Origin: Channallabes apus
Taxonomy: Eukaryota > Chordata > Actinopteri > Siluriformes > Clariidae
DNA: 64,000 nucleotides
Assembly (NCBI GenBank): GCA_030522415.1
Contig: CM060112.1
Location: 11,323,501-11,387,500 of the forward strand
Direction of reading: 5' to 3'
Part shown: in pieces, positions 23,494-36,899 of the stretch
Layout: the number at the start of each line of letters is the position of its first letter
Numbering within the stretch: the first letter of the stretch is position 1
Made by a program: the position numbers and the translations under genes
Notes under the pieces: model-generated
What the model was told of the DNA's origin: nothing
Database searches by the model: none
The model's input: the letters and a program-made list of their open reading frames with translations, nothing else

Positions 23494-25074
23494 CAGTACT
23501 GGGCAAAAGTCCTGAGACACACCTCATTTCTTTATATTAAATTAAATTATGTAGATTAGATTAAAGAAAGCCTTCAAACTTGCCTGTTGGTTTGTGTAAA
23601 GGCAAAGCCAAGGATGGAATAGAAACAAAGTGTTGCCACTGAATGATAAGGTGAAGACATCTGGTCTGGGTCAGATAATGAGAATCAGCTCCTCGACTGT
23701 GGGAACATCGTGTATTGGGCATAGATTATGTTAGCAGGAAAGTTTGTGTATAAAATGGAACGGCTGAGAGAAAGAAATCACTTTTCTCCAACTGTTAGCT
23801 GCACAAGGTACTTCTATAGAGGGTTTAATCCAGTGACGTGCGGTGAGGGTTGGGGTTGGTGAGGCACTGACTCAGTCAGATTTACAAACGTACTGTATGA
23901 TGCTAAGGCACTGACTCACAAGTCAGATTTACAAGCATACATGGTTGTTATCCCATTCTTGATTAAATTTAATAACATTTTAAACACACCACTGTACATT
24001 TAAACACACCACTGCAGTATTCTTACCTTTACTTGTAAATGAAGTCCATTCTCCTGTCCTTCTGGACGAAGATCTCGATGACTTTGTTGTAGAAGTCCTC
24101 CTTTTTGTCCTTTTCTTTGAGTTTTACAAGTCTCTCTTTCTCAATTGAGATAATTGCCAAGTCAAGTTTTGAAAATGTTCTTATCTTCAAGATTATATCC
24201 TCCATTTTCAGGGAAAATAAAGCCAAATAGCAACGCGTTAGCACCGAATGTTGTTGGTTGTTTTTCTTTTCTTTTTTTTCTTCTTAATTTACTCTCGCAT
24301 TTACTCGTGTCGTGAACTATTAGCCGCAGGCTCACTATCGCCCCCATCTTTGAGGCAAAGGTACTGGCTGCCTCAAGGCCTGTATTTTCCTGCTGACTGC
24401 AAGCACGCGCCGTTTGCACGCGCTCAGTACAGTGTGTGAGTGGTGCACACACTTCCTGTCACTGCCTCAGCCTCCATGATTCTCATCTCCCGTTGTTATT
24501 TGAACAAGAAATACAGCTATTTTGACTATGAAAATTATCCAAATGTATAGGAAACACACCAAAATTGCATTAAAAGCATAGACCACAGGACAGATATTAT
24601 ATTATATTTTATTATATTATTCATTTTTTAACAACTTATGGTGACAGCTGAGGAAACCATGTTGAGCCCTTTACCGCCCCTGGTGGCAAGGTGAGGCACT
24701 GCCTCACCTGCCTCCTATGAGTGCACGTCCCTGGTTTAATCAATCTTTATGACTTTGTTTCACACTGTGACAGGCTGCAAAGTGAATAAAGATACAATTA
24801 AAAATAAAAAAGTTACCCCAGCAGCAACCTCATTTCCCATCTCGTGTGTTCCAGACACTCAGGATTCAGCATCATCTGCACCCGTTTCTCACATCTTTAA
24901 GTTAGATGTTTTTTCAGACTAAAAATGAGAGCCTAGACGTCTTTCACGATGCCTTGAAAACAATTTCTTAGACTTTGTTAAAGTTTAAACAAACAAACAA
25001 AAAAACAAGAAGGACTGGCTCTTTCGAAGCAAAAAAAAAATTATGTGTGGCCTCAAGACTTTTGTACATTATTG
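23494..25074. mobile_element. Tc1-type MITE split by a hAT insertion
   Basis: The left end, CAGTACTGGGCAAAAGTCCT, and the right end near 25050-25074, AAGACTTTTGTACATTATTG, are inverted and match the ends of the 34514-35010 element. Internal phrases are shared with that copy (ATTATGTAGATTAGATTAAA, the ATCTGCAnCCGTTTCTCAC-type block, CTGGCTCTTTCGAAG). The middle carries a separate 903-bp hAT-type element. No transposase. Confidence 0.6.
23831..24733. mobile_element. Non-autonomous hAT element with 8-bp TSD
   Basis: It starts CAGTGACGTGCGGTGAGG and ends with a partial inverse, GTGCACGTCCCTG. Both ends also carry GAGGCACTG-type subterminal repeats in inverted orientation. A perfect 8-bp duplication GTTTAATC flanks it (23823-23830 and 24734-24741), the target-site length of hAT elements. 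The interior has a lysine-rich minus-strand frame (24029-24244, MEDIILKIRTFSKLDLAI and onwards) but no hAT dimerisation or DDE region, so it depended on a transposase elsewhere. Confidence 0.75.
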
Positions 25075-25075
25075 T

Positions 25076-25612
25076 TTGAATAAAGTGATACACAGTGATT
25101 TCAGTATATTTTGATTGTTTTAACTGTTTTATAATTAACCAAGTGAAGAAAGAACAAAAAAAATTATCTGAGTTTTCATTAAGTAGAGAAAGTTGATCAC
25201 TTTTCCAGGACCTGTCCCTCTTTAGTCACTGTCTATCTCTGTCACGGAGTTTTGACACTTAATTTTGACCACTGTTTCTTTTTCCCGAGGGAAATTTCTA
25301 TCCTTGGCATGTATGGGTATGATTTTTGACAGTGTCACTCTCAATACGTTTTTCTTTTGCTCTCGGTGCCTACACTTCTGGCACCCACTAACTTTCACTG
25401 TCTGCTGGATGCCTTATGTAAGAGCTGTAAAGACTGTGTCTTAAACTCGTTACTCAAAAATGTGGAATCATTGTGGTATCAAGTATCATTAGTTTGATGA
25501 GAAAATATTTGACATTTAAGGCAATTTGCATGCAAACCAACACAGCATACCATAAATCTGACCCGTTGTTAAAGATGAATATATATTAAAATATATATAT
25601 AATTAAAAAAAT
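25076..25612. other. No gene recognised
   Basis: Unique sequence between two mobile elements. Confidence 0.4.
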
Positions 25613-25623
25613 ATTCCTGATAT

Positions 25624-25632
25624 AGTTTGAAT

Positions 25633-25701
<69 letters not shown>

Positions 25702-25824
25702 CTGCGATGGATTGGCATGCTGTCCAGGGTGTACCCTGCCTCATTCCCTGAGTCTCCTGGGATAGGCTCCAGGTCCCCGCGACCCTAAATACAGGATAAA
25801 GCGGTATAGAAGATGAATGAATGA
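25624..25824 (+). mobile_element. 5'-truncated SINE with TSD and long (GT)n
   Basis: Only the 3' half of the SINE is present: GCTCTGCGATGGATTGGCAT, GTCCAGGGTGTACCCTGCC, GATAAAGCGGTATAGAAG, GAATGAATG tail. The internal GT run has grown to about 68 bp (25631-25699). An 11-bp duplication ATTCCTGATAT flanks it at 25613-25623 and 25825-25835. Truncation at the 5' side with intact duplications indicates incomplete reverse transcription at insertion, not later loss. Confidence 0.85.
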
Positions 25825-25835
25825 ATTCCTGATAT

Positions 25836-27120
25836 GCAGAATATGCTGCACATTTTTTTTTCCAATATTTGAACATTTGATGAAACTCATACAACATATT
25901 AAGTGACGACAGGCACATACAGCAAGCGTGACTAAGAGAAAAAAAAATAAAGTCTTGGAGGGAAACAACAAAGCGAGTGTATAGAGGGTGAAGCAGATGA
26001 AGCTTGACAGTGAAGGTGAGAGGAAAAGGCAGAGCTGGAGGAAAAAAAGCTTTGTGCAATGTCCTCTCACAAAGGTCTATACTGTAGTTGTCATCATCTA
26101 TTACTGTAACATCTTCTGCGATTTTGACTGCTAAAGTTTTGCACATGGGGTAACCCATTATATGTTTTACATTTACTATTAAAGCTTTAATTATCAAGCA
26201 GTATGAAGGAGCAATTTTTTGTCACTGGATTAATGAGGTAATGATAAGTTTCACTTTCAGACTTAAAAAAAAAAAAAAAAACAAGCAGAGATGCTCTTAT
26301 CCTTGCCATAAAGGTCTGAGAGTTTCAGAGGCTTTAGATGCCAAGGGGTTTTAGCCATCAAAGATATGAAACAAGATTTTTGGCACCCTTTTCCAGAGTA
26401 CAGATGTCTGATCCTCATGCAATTGCACAGGTGCCAACGTGTTACGAAAATATGATGGACACATGAAACACTCTTTTTCTCGCAAATCAGAGAAAGGATG
26501 GGATATTTTAATACACAAGGAGAGAAACGCTTTTTCTCATTGTGACGGGCCTCTATACCATTTTATTTCTGATTGTGGTGAAAGCTCAGATCTGGCCCTT
26601 ATTGTGTTTCACTTGCATACCTCTACATTTATAATATATTTCCTATACATTCATAACCAAATCTACTTACTGTAGGAGAAAACAAAAATACTGGCTTGTC
26701 TTAAGGGAGCAATTAGAATGAATAATCTATACGATAGAAATTCATTATTATAACACATCATCCTTATACACAGAAAGTCACTCACCACTTTTAAACACGA
26801 GCCTCACCAACATCTCTTCAGACAAAGGATCCCTTTCCATAACCTTTACATTATAATAATAATTATTATTATAATAATAATAAATCCAATAAGACAGTAT
26901 CTCCATCAACTGGCAACATGTGAATGTTTTTGTATATGATCCATTGTATAATATCTTTTTTATAGAAAGCTTTTATATAAGTCCTACAGCGTTGCTATAT
27001 TTAAACCATATTACACTTCTAATAATGTGCTCATACTGAATATATGCATCGCTGAGATTCAGCCGCAGGGCACTGCTGTAGCTAATCACAGCCATGCGAA
27101 TATTCAATATAACCACATGA
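25836..27120. other. No gene recognised
   Basis: Unique AT-rich DNA with a poly-A run at about 26263-26280 and an ATTATTATAATAAT palindrome-rich spot near 26850-26882. Confidence 0.45.
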
Positions 27121-27122
27121 TT

Positions 27123-28045
27123 GCAAGTGGGAATTTGCTTCTAGCCCTTAAAGCTCAGAGCATTTTAGCCATTATTTATTTATTATACAAAAAAAATTTT
27201 TATAAACATATATAGGGCTCAGTGTAGATTGTACAGTATAGAAGTACCTACTTTTTTTCCAGCACAAAATATGCAACATGATTAACTAAATTTTAACTAA
27301 AACTGTATTTTATTTTAACCGACTATACAAACATGACTCAGCAAAATTGTAATTTTTATGTCACATAGGCAAAGAAATATCACAGATACACACAATGTTT
27401 TAAATAATAAATGATTTTATTGTTGTTTTCCGTTTTGGGAATTCTAAAGTTGTTGCGAAGTCATTCCTATATTCTGCTAGTGGTAAAATTTACACATTAT
27501 AAAAGGATTAAGTTTTTTATATAATTTGACCAAACCTACTTTAGAGTCGCTTGCTGAAATATACCCCAAAGATGCTAATGTTATAGCATGCCGGTTAGCT
27601 ATCTCACAAAAGCTACTGTATGTTTACATGAACAATATTTTTTTAAATAATGATTGTAACCATAGTGATTAAAGATTCCAACTGTTTACTGTACATAGAC
27701 GCTGTTATAATAAGATGTGAGTTCACTTGTTCAAAGCAATTAATCAGAATATAATTTTTTTTATATGGGCAAAGTGCAGCTCTTAAAACTCATAGCATTT
27801 TAGCCATATTTAATATTTTTTATTAAACATCTCTAGGGCTCAGGATTGTGCAGGATAGAGTGGCGTAGCACTAACTATAAAAAAATGTCACATAGGCAAA
27901 AAAATAACGCAGATACACATGATCACGCTTTTATGTTTATATGTTTTTGGTTGTTTATATCCTCATTTTTAAAGGTTCCACATTTTTGCGTCATCATTCC
28001 TATATTCCGGTAGTGGTAAAATGTACACGTTATAAAAGTAATGAT
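27123..28045. repeat. Diverged direct duplication (27123-27513 and 27766-28045)
   Basis: The two segments share ordered phrases: AGCATTTTAGCCAT, TAGGGCTCAG, TGTCACATAGGCAAA, CAGATACACA, GTCATTCCTATATTC and GTGGTAAAAT followed by ACACRTTATAAAAG. The spacing is about 640 bp between starts, with indels. The units are non-coding. It could be a local segmental duplication or two copies of an unnamed repeat. Confidence 0.7.
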
Positions 28046-29700
28046 AACTTTCAATCTATCTGACATATCCGAAAACACAAATACACAGCTTGAAGTCTGA
28101 AGCCATTAACACACTTCCATATAAGGTTAGGATTCCCATCTTTTTCAAAGAATTCTGTTATGATTGTTTAGAAGAAATGTATAGTTTCATCTAGGATTGG
28201 TACGATGCTTTACTATTTATGAAATGGGGAGCCAGTCAGTGTCCCTTCCTCAGCCAGAAAATCAATTGATGAAAGCTAAGACAGGTGGAAGGAGAAAGTT
28301 GTTCTTGTAGAGTTTACTGATCAGGAATGGAAGCTAAATTTCCCTCCTAGGAACTTGTCACATAATGTAACCCCTCACATAGGGCAAACATGTGCAGAAA
28401 GAAAATGTTCATTCAGACAAGAGAGAAACGATCAGATCAAGTATCTACATGGCTAATATTTACCGACTGAATGGATTAGCAAAGGCTTACACATCACCAC
28501 TCTCATTCTGATTGAAAATGTATTCAGATTAGGTCAAACTGTATCGATTTACAGTAGGTGGTTACACGATTAATCTTTATTGTGATTGGGCTACTATTCT
28601 GCTTATTAGTAGAATATTAGAGTCCATATAAAAGCACCTATGATTTGTACATTTCTGTTAAAGGTACTGTCTGTAAAATTGGTGTATCATTTTCCTTTTC
28701 ATAATCAAATAATAATCTTTCATATTTTAAGGCAAAAATTACATTCCTGAAAAGTATCATGTGCTATGTCTGCTGCTGAACCAATTAAATTAGTGGACTA
28801 GAATTAACTGTTGTATAAAAAAAAATTATGCAGTGCTTTTGAATGTATGATAAATGCACCAAGTAGAAGAATAATAAAAAAAGTTACTGCTTATTTTATT
28901 TGAACCACAACTACTGTATAATAAAACAGAGTAATAGTACAATATCATCACTAAAAAGAGAAATATAACTAATAACGTTATATTGGTTAGCTAATAATAT
29001 TAATAACAATCATAATAATATGCTAACAATGAAAAAAAATATTCAATGAGATGTAAATGCACATGATGAGGCAAATACTCCATTTACACTTCCGTAAGTA
29101 AACTAATTAAGTTAATATCAAAGCTGGAGATATTCATTACATTACAGACCCGGTTCTGTTTATGCAGCACACGCTCTGCATAACGAAGAAACAGCAGGAG
29201 AGAGGAGGTTCATTTGATTCATGAGTAGGTTTAATGGAGAAACGTTGAAGCATGAGACCATTTGCTAGAATGTGCAATTCCTGAATTCTTTCTAGAAGCT
29301 GCATGTCACTCAGCCACTATACACAATCCACAATGTCTAATGTCAAACATGCAAATTAGAGGAAGAAGAGGGAAAAAAAAGTCGGTCAGAGGAAGCAATT
29401 AATTAACACATGTTCATTATAAGTGGTGCCCTGCGTTCATATTTAGCTTGGTCTGAGTAAAAAAAACAACTTGTAAATATTAATTAATCTGCTAATTGTC
29501 TGCCTCGTTGTCTTTATACATCTGTTAAATTATATCAAAAAGCTCTCAAGAAACATAATTAATGTTCTCGGGGCATCAACTTCAGCGTTTTCAGTACATG
29601 GCATTGTAAATAAAAAAATTAAAAAGGCTGTTTAATTCCGTAGCCCTCATTCTGCTTCATTTGAATAGGCATGCTTGGCAATCATGAAGTTTTCAACAGT
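28046..29700. other. Unique AT-rich block, candidate regulatory DNA
   Basis: No exon. 29380-29690 has several homeodomain-type TAATTAAT/ATTAAT cores within unique sequence (AGGAAGCAATTAATTAACAC, TATTAATTAATCTGCTAATT), the look of a conserved non-coding element. Needs alignment. Confidence 0.3.
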
Positions 29701-29704
29701 GTTT

Positions 29705-29750
29705 TCAACACACACATGCACGCATGCACACACACACACTCACACACAGA
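29705..29750. repeat. (CA)n-rich microsatellite
   Basis: Interrupted CA repeats (ACACACATGCACGCATGCAC, then CACACACACACTCACACACA). Confidence 0.8.
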
Positions 29751-29759
29751 GCCATAAGA

Positions 29760-32425
29760 CTACTGCTTTTTCTGTACAGGGTTCTAAAGGGGGGACTGGA
29801 ACCTGTTATGTAAAACTTTTCATGAAAACTTTTCTGGTTAAGGTTAAGTTTTTGGGGATAGACTTTGCTCTTTTTGTATGTAATTGTCAAATTAATAATA
29901 ATAAAAAAATAGCTGCTGTAATATCAGTAATAACAGGATTTAACTTGTCCCAGACACTGTACAACATTAAATGTGACTATAAATAAATACAATATGTGAC
30001 CAATGTACATTATGTGTATTTTCAGGTTCCTGGTTCAATAAGCTCAATAGCGATATCAGGTTTATAATTTGTATCATGTCACTGAGATATGGTCAAGCAT
30101 GTTGAAAATCCTATTTTTAGAATATATAAATGAGAATTCATTAATGTAGTAAAGATAGAAAGAGGGTTCCCTCAGCCTCATTTGAAGGATTTCCCTGTTG
30201 CCCCTAAAAATAATAATAATTAAAAAAAAATAATTTTTTTCTATCACAACTGAAATAACCAGCTTGTATAGTACTAGTTCATAAAAGTGCTTCAAAGCAA
30301 TGTTGAATCAGAAACATAAGGTATTTATCCATCGATTTCTCCTCACATTTGCAAAAACATTTGGTACATTTCACCCTATTGGCCACACCGCAAAACTAAC
30401 TTGTGTGTCTTAATACCTGACTTGATATTACACACTGCATGTACAACCTCTTGTTTATTAATAAATGAAAAGAAAAAAAGTGTCGGTTTGTGTTTGATGG
30501 TTAACAAGTGCTCTGGAATAAAACGAATAAAACACGTCATTATTGTTGCAGCATTGCTGATGTAAATGTGAAATTCTTTAACACTTCCTATAATCCTACT
30601 GTGTAGGTATGCGAGTGAGGAAACAAAGAGAGAGATTCCAGACTGTTCTCTTCTATGGCACACGAGGGCAGTGCAGTCTATGCATTATTTAGCAGATCTC
30701 ATTAACCTGCACTGAATACGACAAAAATTAGGAGTCCTGCTGAAATACAAAGCATTCAAACACACCCTCTGGCTTTTCTTTTCTTTTTATCATTCTCCTT
30801 CCATCACACACCCAAAACACAAACATATACTGTAAGAGAATACATGAACTAAGATGATAAGATGAGGAATACAGACCGCTTCAAAGGCTTCATTATCTGC
30901 AATTTAGAAATGATTGCTCGAGATGATTGGATTTTTTTTATTTTTTTATTTTTTAGAAATTACCTTTGTACCTCAAGAGGCACTGGAATAGAAGAAAAGC
31001 TTCACTTATCTCTTTTAAAGCACATTTACGATTCAACCTCTTGTAGGATGCCAATGGAATGTGGCTAATCGTGTCTGAAACACAACTCGGCCACGTGTGA
31101 AATAAGGCTTTCTCTCCCAGATGGCACTTCTGGGAGATCTGTTATTTCTATTCATCTACTCATTGAATGCCTCATATCTAGCTCATGAATGATTTAAATC
31201 ACTATAATGCAGCAAAACCAAATCCTTTTAATAAATAGGAAATATGTACTGTATATACAAAGCAAATCCATTAAGTCATATTATTCATTCCATGCAAATC
31301 AGATATCTGATAATATAACGAAGTATCACATTCTTGCTCTGATGATCAACATCAATAGACATTTTAAAAAGACATTTATGTTTCCTTTAAGGTTTTTTTT
31401 GATAAGGATCTCCCTTTTGGTGTTAAGCAACAGATAAAAGAGTAACCAGTATGGTGTTGGACATGCAAATGTGGAGCAATTTGCATGACTCAGATTTACA
31501 AAGGTTAAGGTAAGGATTTGGGACCGTGTTAGCAGTTGTAACTTTTTATTTTGTAAGACTTCTAATGATACTGAAGCCAAACAAGATACACTGGTCAACC
31601 GTTTCTCGACACCTGACCATCACGCCCAGATCTCAGCCTTCCCCAAACTGTCATGATTAAACATTGTGATGTGGCTGCAGGATAAAGATTTCTGATTCAC
31701 TGGAACTATACTGTAAATCTCAGCAAGCGAGAGACAAAGTCTGGTAAGTTAATGTAGAAGAACTTTAGTAGTCTGCACATCGCCTTGACCTTCAACACGT
31801 TTTCATTCGAATGGAACCCCCCCCCCCCCCACTCGGTTCTTGACCTTGCTCTTGCTTTTGTGGCTAAATGATCGTCGATTTTCACAGCCCTATAATAAAC
31901 ATCGTTCCTGCCCAGAAGAAGCAGCAAGTTAATGGTTAATCATTTTGATATGAGGAGCTCAACAAGCATGAAGGTGTGCACGTACTTTTAATAATAATTT
32001 GACCATCCTAAAATGAGGGTACAATGCGCACATTACCTAATGGCACAAATGTTTAAGTGAGATTTAAAATGTGACTAGTGGCAAATTTACACTTATTTAA
32101 TATTATTTTACCTAATAAACCTAATATAAACCTAATTTTATATAAATGCTATAATTTTTAAAATGCATTTTGGTACATTGTTCTCAAATATAATCAAAGC
32201 ACATAATATATTTGGTTTTATACGTAGATTTTTTTATTCCATATATTATAATTTAGTACTTCACATTACTTCATAAACATTGGTGCTATATGTACAGTAC
32301 TGTATTTCTTCTGGGTATTTAACAGACAATAATGTCTTTTGACTATTCTTGTTTAAAATAAATATCCTGTAAGGATGATATGAAAGTGGCAGGATGATTT
32401 AAAAACCATTTTCTGAGGATAAAAA
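29760..32425. other. Unique DNA, no gene recognised
   Basis: No coding exon. A C-run lies at 31819-31832. A 9-bp-stem hairpin lies at 31113-31137 (CTCCCAGA/TCTGGGAG core). 30690-31200 is unique and balanced in composition. Confidence 0.4.
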
Positions 32426-32432
32426 ATGCATC

Positions 32433-32775
32433 TGGCGGCACAGTGGCTTGATGGTCAGCACTGCTGGCTTGCACCTTCAGTATCCGGGTTCGATTTCCAG
32501 CCAGGTGCGATTCCCGCCTCTGTGTGCGTGGAGTTTGCACATACTCCGTGTGCTTGGTGGGTTTCCTTCAGGTACTCTGGTTTCCTCCCACAATACAAAA
32601 ACATGCAGATTAGGCTAACTGGCATTTCCCAAATTGCCTATAGTGTATGAATGAGTGTGTGTATGTGTGTGTGCTGTGATGGATTAGCACCCTGTCCAGG
32701 GTGTACCCTGCCTCGTGCCCTATGTCTCCTGGGAGAGATTGTATACAGGATGAAGCGGTATAGACGATAAGTGAG
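32433..32775 (+). repeat. SINE copy, near full length
   Basis: GGCGGCACAGTGGCTTGATG head, GGTTCGATTTCC B box, TTTCCTCCCACAATACAAAA, CCTGTCCAGGGTGTACCCTG, and GGATGAAGCGGTATAGACG end. The GAAT tail has decayed. Confidence 0.85.
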
Positions 32776-32789
32776 GGGATGAAAAAAAA

Positions 32790-34510
32790 AATCTACTGTG
32801 TATATTAAGGGGTTTCTCTTGCATCCTTTTTATGTAGGATTTTACGTTCATGTGACAAGTTATACTGTACGTACGATAATATCAAGGCACCATGTAATAT
32901 AAGATTTTCAATTAAAATTTCCCTTAAAGTAACTATGTAAGCTACGGCAGACATACATGTCTTTTATCTTGATAGACTTCTCTCCATTATGTCTGTATAC
33001 TGCATGTACCATCTGTTTTTTCTTCACCATCTGCTTGTTCTGTCCTCATACAGGATATGTCCAATTAGGCTTTTAATCTGGAGCATCACTAAACTGGTTG
33101 TGTTTCATCTAACTAGCCGTCACATCAGAAAGCACAAATTCGTATCAAAGTTGTAGACATTTATTCCTAATTAGAAATACTTATTATTTGGAGGGCCAGG
33201 TATGAACATGATAAAGTTGAGCACTCCTAAGCTGATAATACTCAACCCCATCCTCATCTTTAACCATGCATGTGTCTGATGATCATCTGAAACTGAATCC
33301 CAGGGAGACAAATCTGCTGTATATCTTTTAGAGATACTTTCTCATGTCAACCTCTTGTGATGTCTCTGGAGAGCCCTTGGATCATATCACCTGGCAATGT
33401 GTTAGAGATGAAAGTGAAAAACATACTTTAAGGTTTTTTTTCCCCTCTCATGGTACCAACATGGTGAAATACATTTTCTTTAAATAACTGAACCACTGGT
33501 TGGCTTTAAACAAAGAATAAAGGCCTACTTCTTCATTAGCTCTTCCTGTTCCATCCGAGATAAATTATAGTATACAGACAGTGGCTGTACCTGATGCAGC
33601 AGCACTTTAGTCCATTTATTCGTCCAGATCCTCTGCAGCTGTACAGATCATCTTTAACTTTTAAGAAAATTTCACATGATACAGTAGCTTGCCAAATTGA
33701 GTTACAAGAGCAACTTTATCATATAGCTGCAAGGCATTGTCTGGAACTTTGGCTACATCATTTACACTGACATCTTTACTTACTTCTATCCTGTATTTCT
33801 CTTTATTATGATATTGAATGTTGCTGGAAGGCAGTGAGTGAGAACAGGCTCATTCCTTATGTCTAAGATTGTTAAAGTTGTTTTAGAACTATTGTGATGG
33901 TAGGCACACGGCCGCAAACTTCTCATCTGAGGAGAATATCAAAAGTCGAACACAATACAAAAGTATTTCTGGATTGTTTTACCGAACATAAATATAAAAT
34001 AAAGTTTTGACTTCAACTTTTAATTGCATGTAGATCCTGACATCAGAATATGTTGTTGCTGGAAACCACAAAACACCTCTGTAAGACACTCTTTAGAAGG
34101 ACATCAGTCACATGTTGTTATATGTAAATGTGCATGTAAATGAAGCTTTAGTAAAATGCTAATACAGTCAACAAAATGGAAATACCAGGGCATGACATTC
34201 AGAATTCTCCATATTTACTTACCTGAGCAAACAAAACAGTGGTAGCATAAGCAGAAATGATTAAGAAGAATCGCAGAACGAGTCAGGACCTAAGCTCTCC
34301 AAAGGTGTGAATATGATGCAGTGATGCAGGCTTTGAACTGAGCCAAGGTGCTGTTACTTTCTCTTTGAAGCTTGTTTGAAATTCAGCTCACAATCTGTCT
34401 GAAAGTCAAACTGAGCACTTTGAAAAGATGAGAAAGTTTTACTCGGCGGTGATTAAATACCATATCTCCAGAGTCCCACATCACTATATACTTATAAAAA
34501 ACCTTTTTAA
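32790..34510. other. No gene recognised
   Basis: Unique sequence with no coding or repeat signature I can name. Confidence 0.4.
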
Positions 34511-34513
34511 ATA

Positions 34514-35010
34514 CAGTACTGTGCAAAAGTCTAAAGTAATACCCCATAAATTAAATGATGCCACCAATCAGAAAACCTTAAGCCACCAATCATAAATGAA
34601 ATTATGTAGATTAGATTAAAGAAATAGGAACAAGTATTTACTGGGACAAGCTGTAATGTGCATAAAGAGATATATATTTTTTAATTACTTAAAAATCACC
34701 GCTATACTAATCACTGCCCTGATCATCTGCATTCCACCTGTTTCTCACTGGTTCACGCCTTAAGTTAAATGTGTTTTTTTATTATGCTTGAATGATTCAT
34801 AAGTCATTGTGTGGCTTAACAAACAAAAAACATTTCTTTAAATCTGTTCAGGTACAGGGACTGGACTGAAAATAAGTCCCAGGATTTTGGGACACAAAAG
34901 ACTTATGACCTATTTCTCAAGACTACAATGTAAATACGAGAAAGTCTGGCTCTTTGAAAGAAAAGTATTTAAAAAAATAAGAGGTGGCTCAATCCTTTTG
35001 CACAGTACTG
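34514..35010. mobile_element. Tc1-type MITE, complete (497 bp)
   Basis: Perfect 16-bp terminal inverted repeats, CAGTACTGTGCAAAAG and CTTTTGCACAGTACTG, are each flanked by TA (34512-34513, 35011-35012), the Tc1/mariner target duplication. The interior matches the split copy at 23494-25074. It has no transposase. Confidence 0.8.
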
Positions 35011-35054
35011 TATATTTCTGAAAATCAGCAAGAAGTGCATCTGGGCCAATTTAA

Positions 35055-35118
35055 ATATGTAGACTGGATAGTCCACTCTGGCAACACCTTACCTGGAGCA
35101 GCCGAAAGAACAACAGCG
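35055..35118 (+). repeat. 3' scrap of fish retroposon
   Basis: GTCCACTCTGGCAACACCTT then ACCTGGAGCAGCCGAAAGAA resembles the end of the repeat family seen at 22490-22660. Confidence 0.45.
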
Positions 35119-35284
35119 ACATATAATCAAATATAAAATCAAATATAAATCCCCAGAAAGTACTGAAGAAAGACTGACACATCTAAATGTTCATATGTGA
35201 GAACTTTTTGTCAGTTCTCACATTACCCTGTGTATATTGAATATGTACGAATATACAGTATAGTGTGCAATCACATCTACAACC

Positions 35285-35360
35285 TGTCTTTGTGCTATTG
35301 CTGCTGGATATCAAAAATTTTCTTCAGGATCAATAAATTTGTCTGTCTCTCTGTATATGA
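35285..35360 (+). repeat. LINE 3' tail
   Basis: TTTTCTTCAGGATCAATAAA followed by TCTGTCTCTC resembles the 'GGGATCAATAAAGTATCTATC' end of fish non-LTR retrotransposons. Only the tail is left. Confidence 0.45.
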
Positions 35361-35364
35361 TAAG

Positions 35365-36310
35365 TATGCTTTTAGCATTTGACATTTCAAGATTTATTTA
35401 TTATTTTAGAGATAAAAGTCTTACAGTACAAACATTAACCACATGGGGGCTACATTGATTCACTGTCACTTCTGAGAGCAGCTGTGATTTATTTTAGCTT
35501 TTTGAATAAATTATTATTATTAATTAATTGTGCATGAACTTGGTATTAATTTGCATTAATTGCACATAAACAAAGGTAGACCTCTGTTATGTTAAACACT
35601 TGAGGCAGAGAGCTGGCTAATAATAACATTTAACAGCAGACAGAAGATCATCCACCAGGGTTCGATTCCTTACACAATCTTGTTTGTTTATATAGTTATT
35701 GTGCATTTTCAATATGTTTTGCAATTATCTTTAAATGATAAAACGTTTTCATGATATTCTGAAACAAGTTTTGTTGCGTTCCTCTTGACAACTATAATCC
35801 GTGCATTTGTTGTCAGTCACATAACAAAAAGCTATTTTCACATAGTAAAAAAGGTAATCATGTCTATTGAATTTCAGTTACTTTGAATGATGTACAAATT
35901 TTCTTGAACATACAAATCAAACTAATAAACTATTTAATAAACACATTTGTACAGACATGGTGTTTTATGCAGTTTTTATATACAATAATAAAGTATGTGC
36001 AGTTTTCTATAGAAGGCACCTGGTTAAACCCCTCACCCATATGATAACAAAGACAGCACGTCTACAGTACCTGCTAGTGATTAACATACAAAAGGCCTTT
36101 ACACCTCATAGCCATCACTCTTCACTGTTAGGTGTGAGGATTCCTAGGAAATTTTCACAGATTCACGTTTCCATCCACATACTGTACATAAGGTATCTGG
36201 TTGCTTTGAGAAATTAACTTTTGCAAGCTATCTTTCCAAGCACTGTGCCTCATACTGTACATCTGGCAAACCCATGTTTGTCCAGGATACAGCTATTTTC
36301 ATGCACTGTC
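35365..36310. other. No gene recognised
   Basis: Unique AT-rich sequence upstream of the dmrt2-like gene. No exon or named repeat. Confidence 0.4.
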
Positions 36311-36317
36311 ACTTGTG

Positions 36318-36550
36318 TACATGGAGTTAGCATGTTCTCCATATTCTTGGTGTGTTTCCTCCTGGTACTTTGGTTTTCCGGAAGTCAAAGGCATGCAGGT
36401 TAGGTAAATTGGTGTCCCAAATTACACCAAAAAGTGTGTATATGTGTGTGTGTGCACTGCGATATCCAGGCTCCTGGGTTAGGCTCAAGACTTCCCTGTA
36501 TACAGGATAAAGCGGTACTGTATAGACGATGAGTCAGAGTGAGTGAGTGA
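36318..36550 (+). repeat. Decayed SINE copy
   Basis: ATGGAGTTAGCATGTTCTCC, TTGGTGTGTTTCCTCCTGGT, then ACAGGATAAAGCGGTACTGT and GACGATGAGTCAGAG. The head is lost and the central part is shortened. Confidence 0.7.
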
Positions 36551-36899
36551 GAAGATCATCAAAGATTATTATATAGGAAATGCTTTTATTTCTTTATATA
36601 ATTTGATTTCTTTCTTTGTAAAGAATATTATAAGCCTGAGGGAGTTGGAAAACTGAAATGAACCCCTCGAGTTACATCAGGTTTATGTACAACTTTATAC
36701 TTTGTTTGGTTTAAATCAGGTGAAAGAACCAAAAAAAAGTTTAACATAGGCCTTTTTTTATTATTCAAAGCAGGAACTAGTCTGTGGCACGACAGGTGAA
36801 ACAGACACTTAATGCATACGTTAGTGAATAGGATGCCCATGTTCAAGTGAGTGTGCAGTAACCAGAGAGGAGAGGAGGAGTTGATTTTTGAGCACCACG

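Noticed and set aside
25586..26197. 203-residue minus-strand frame with poly-His/Thr stretch
   Set aside because: Runs through a (GT)n tract and a SINE; not a gene.
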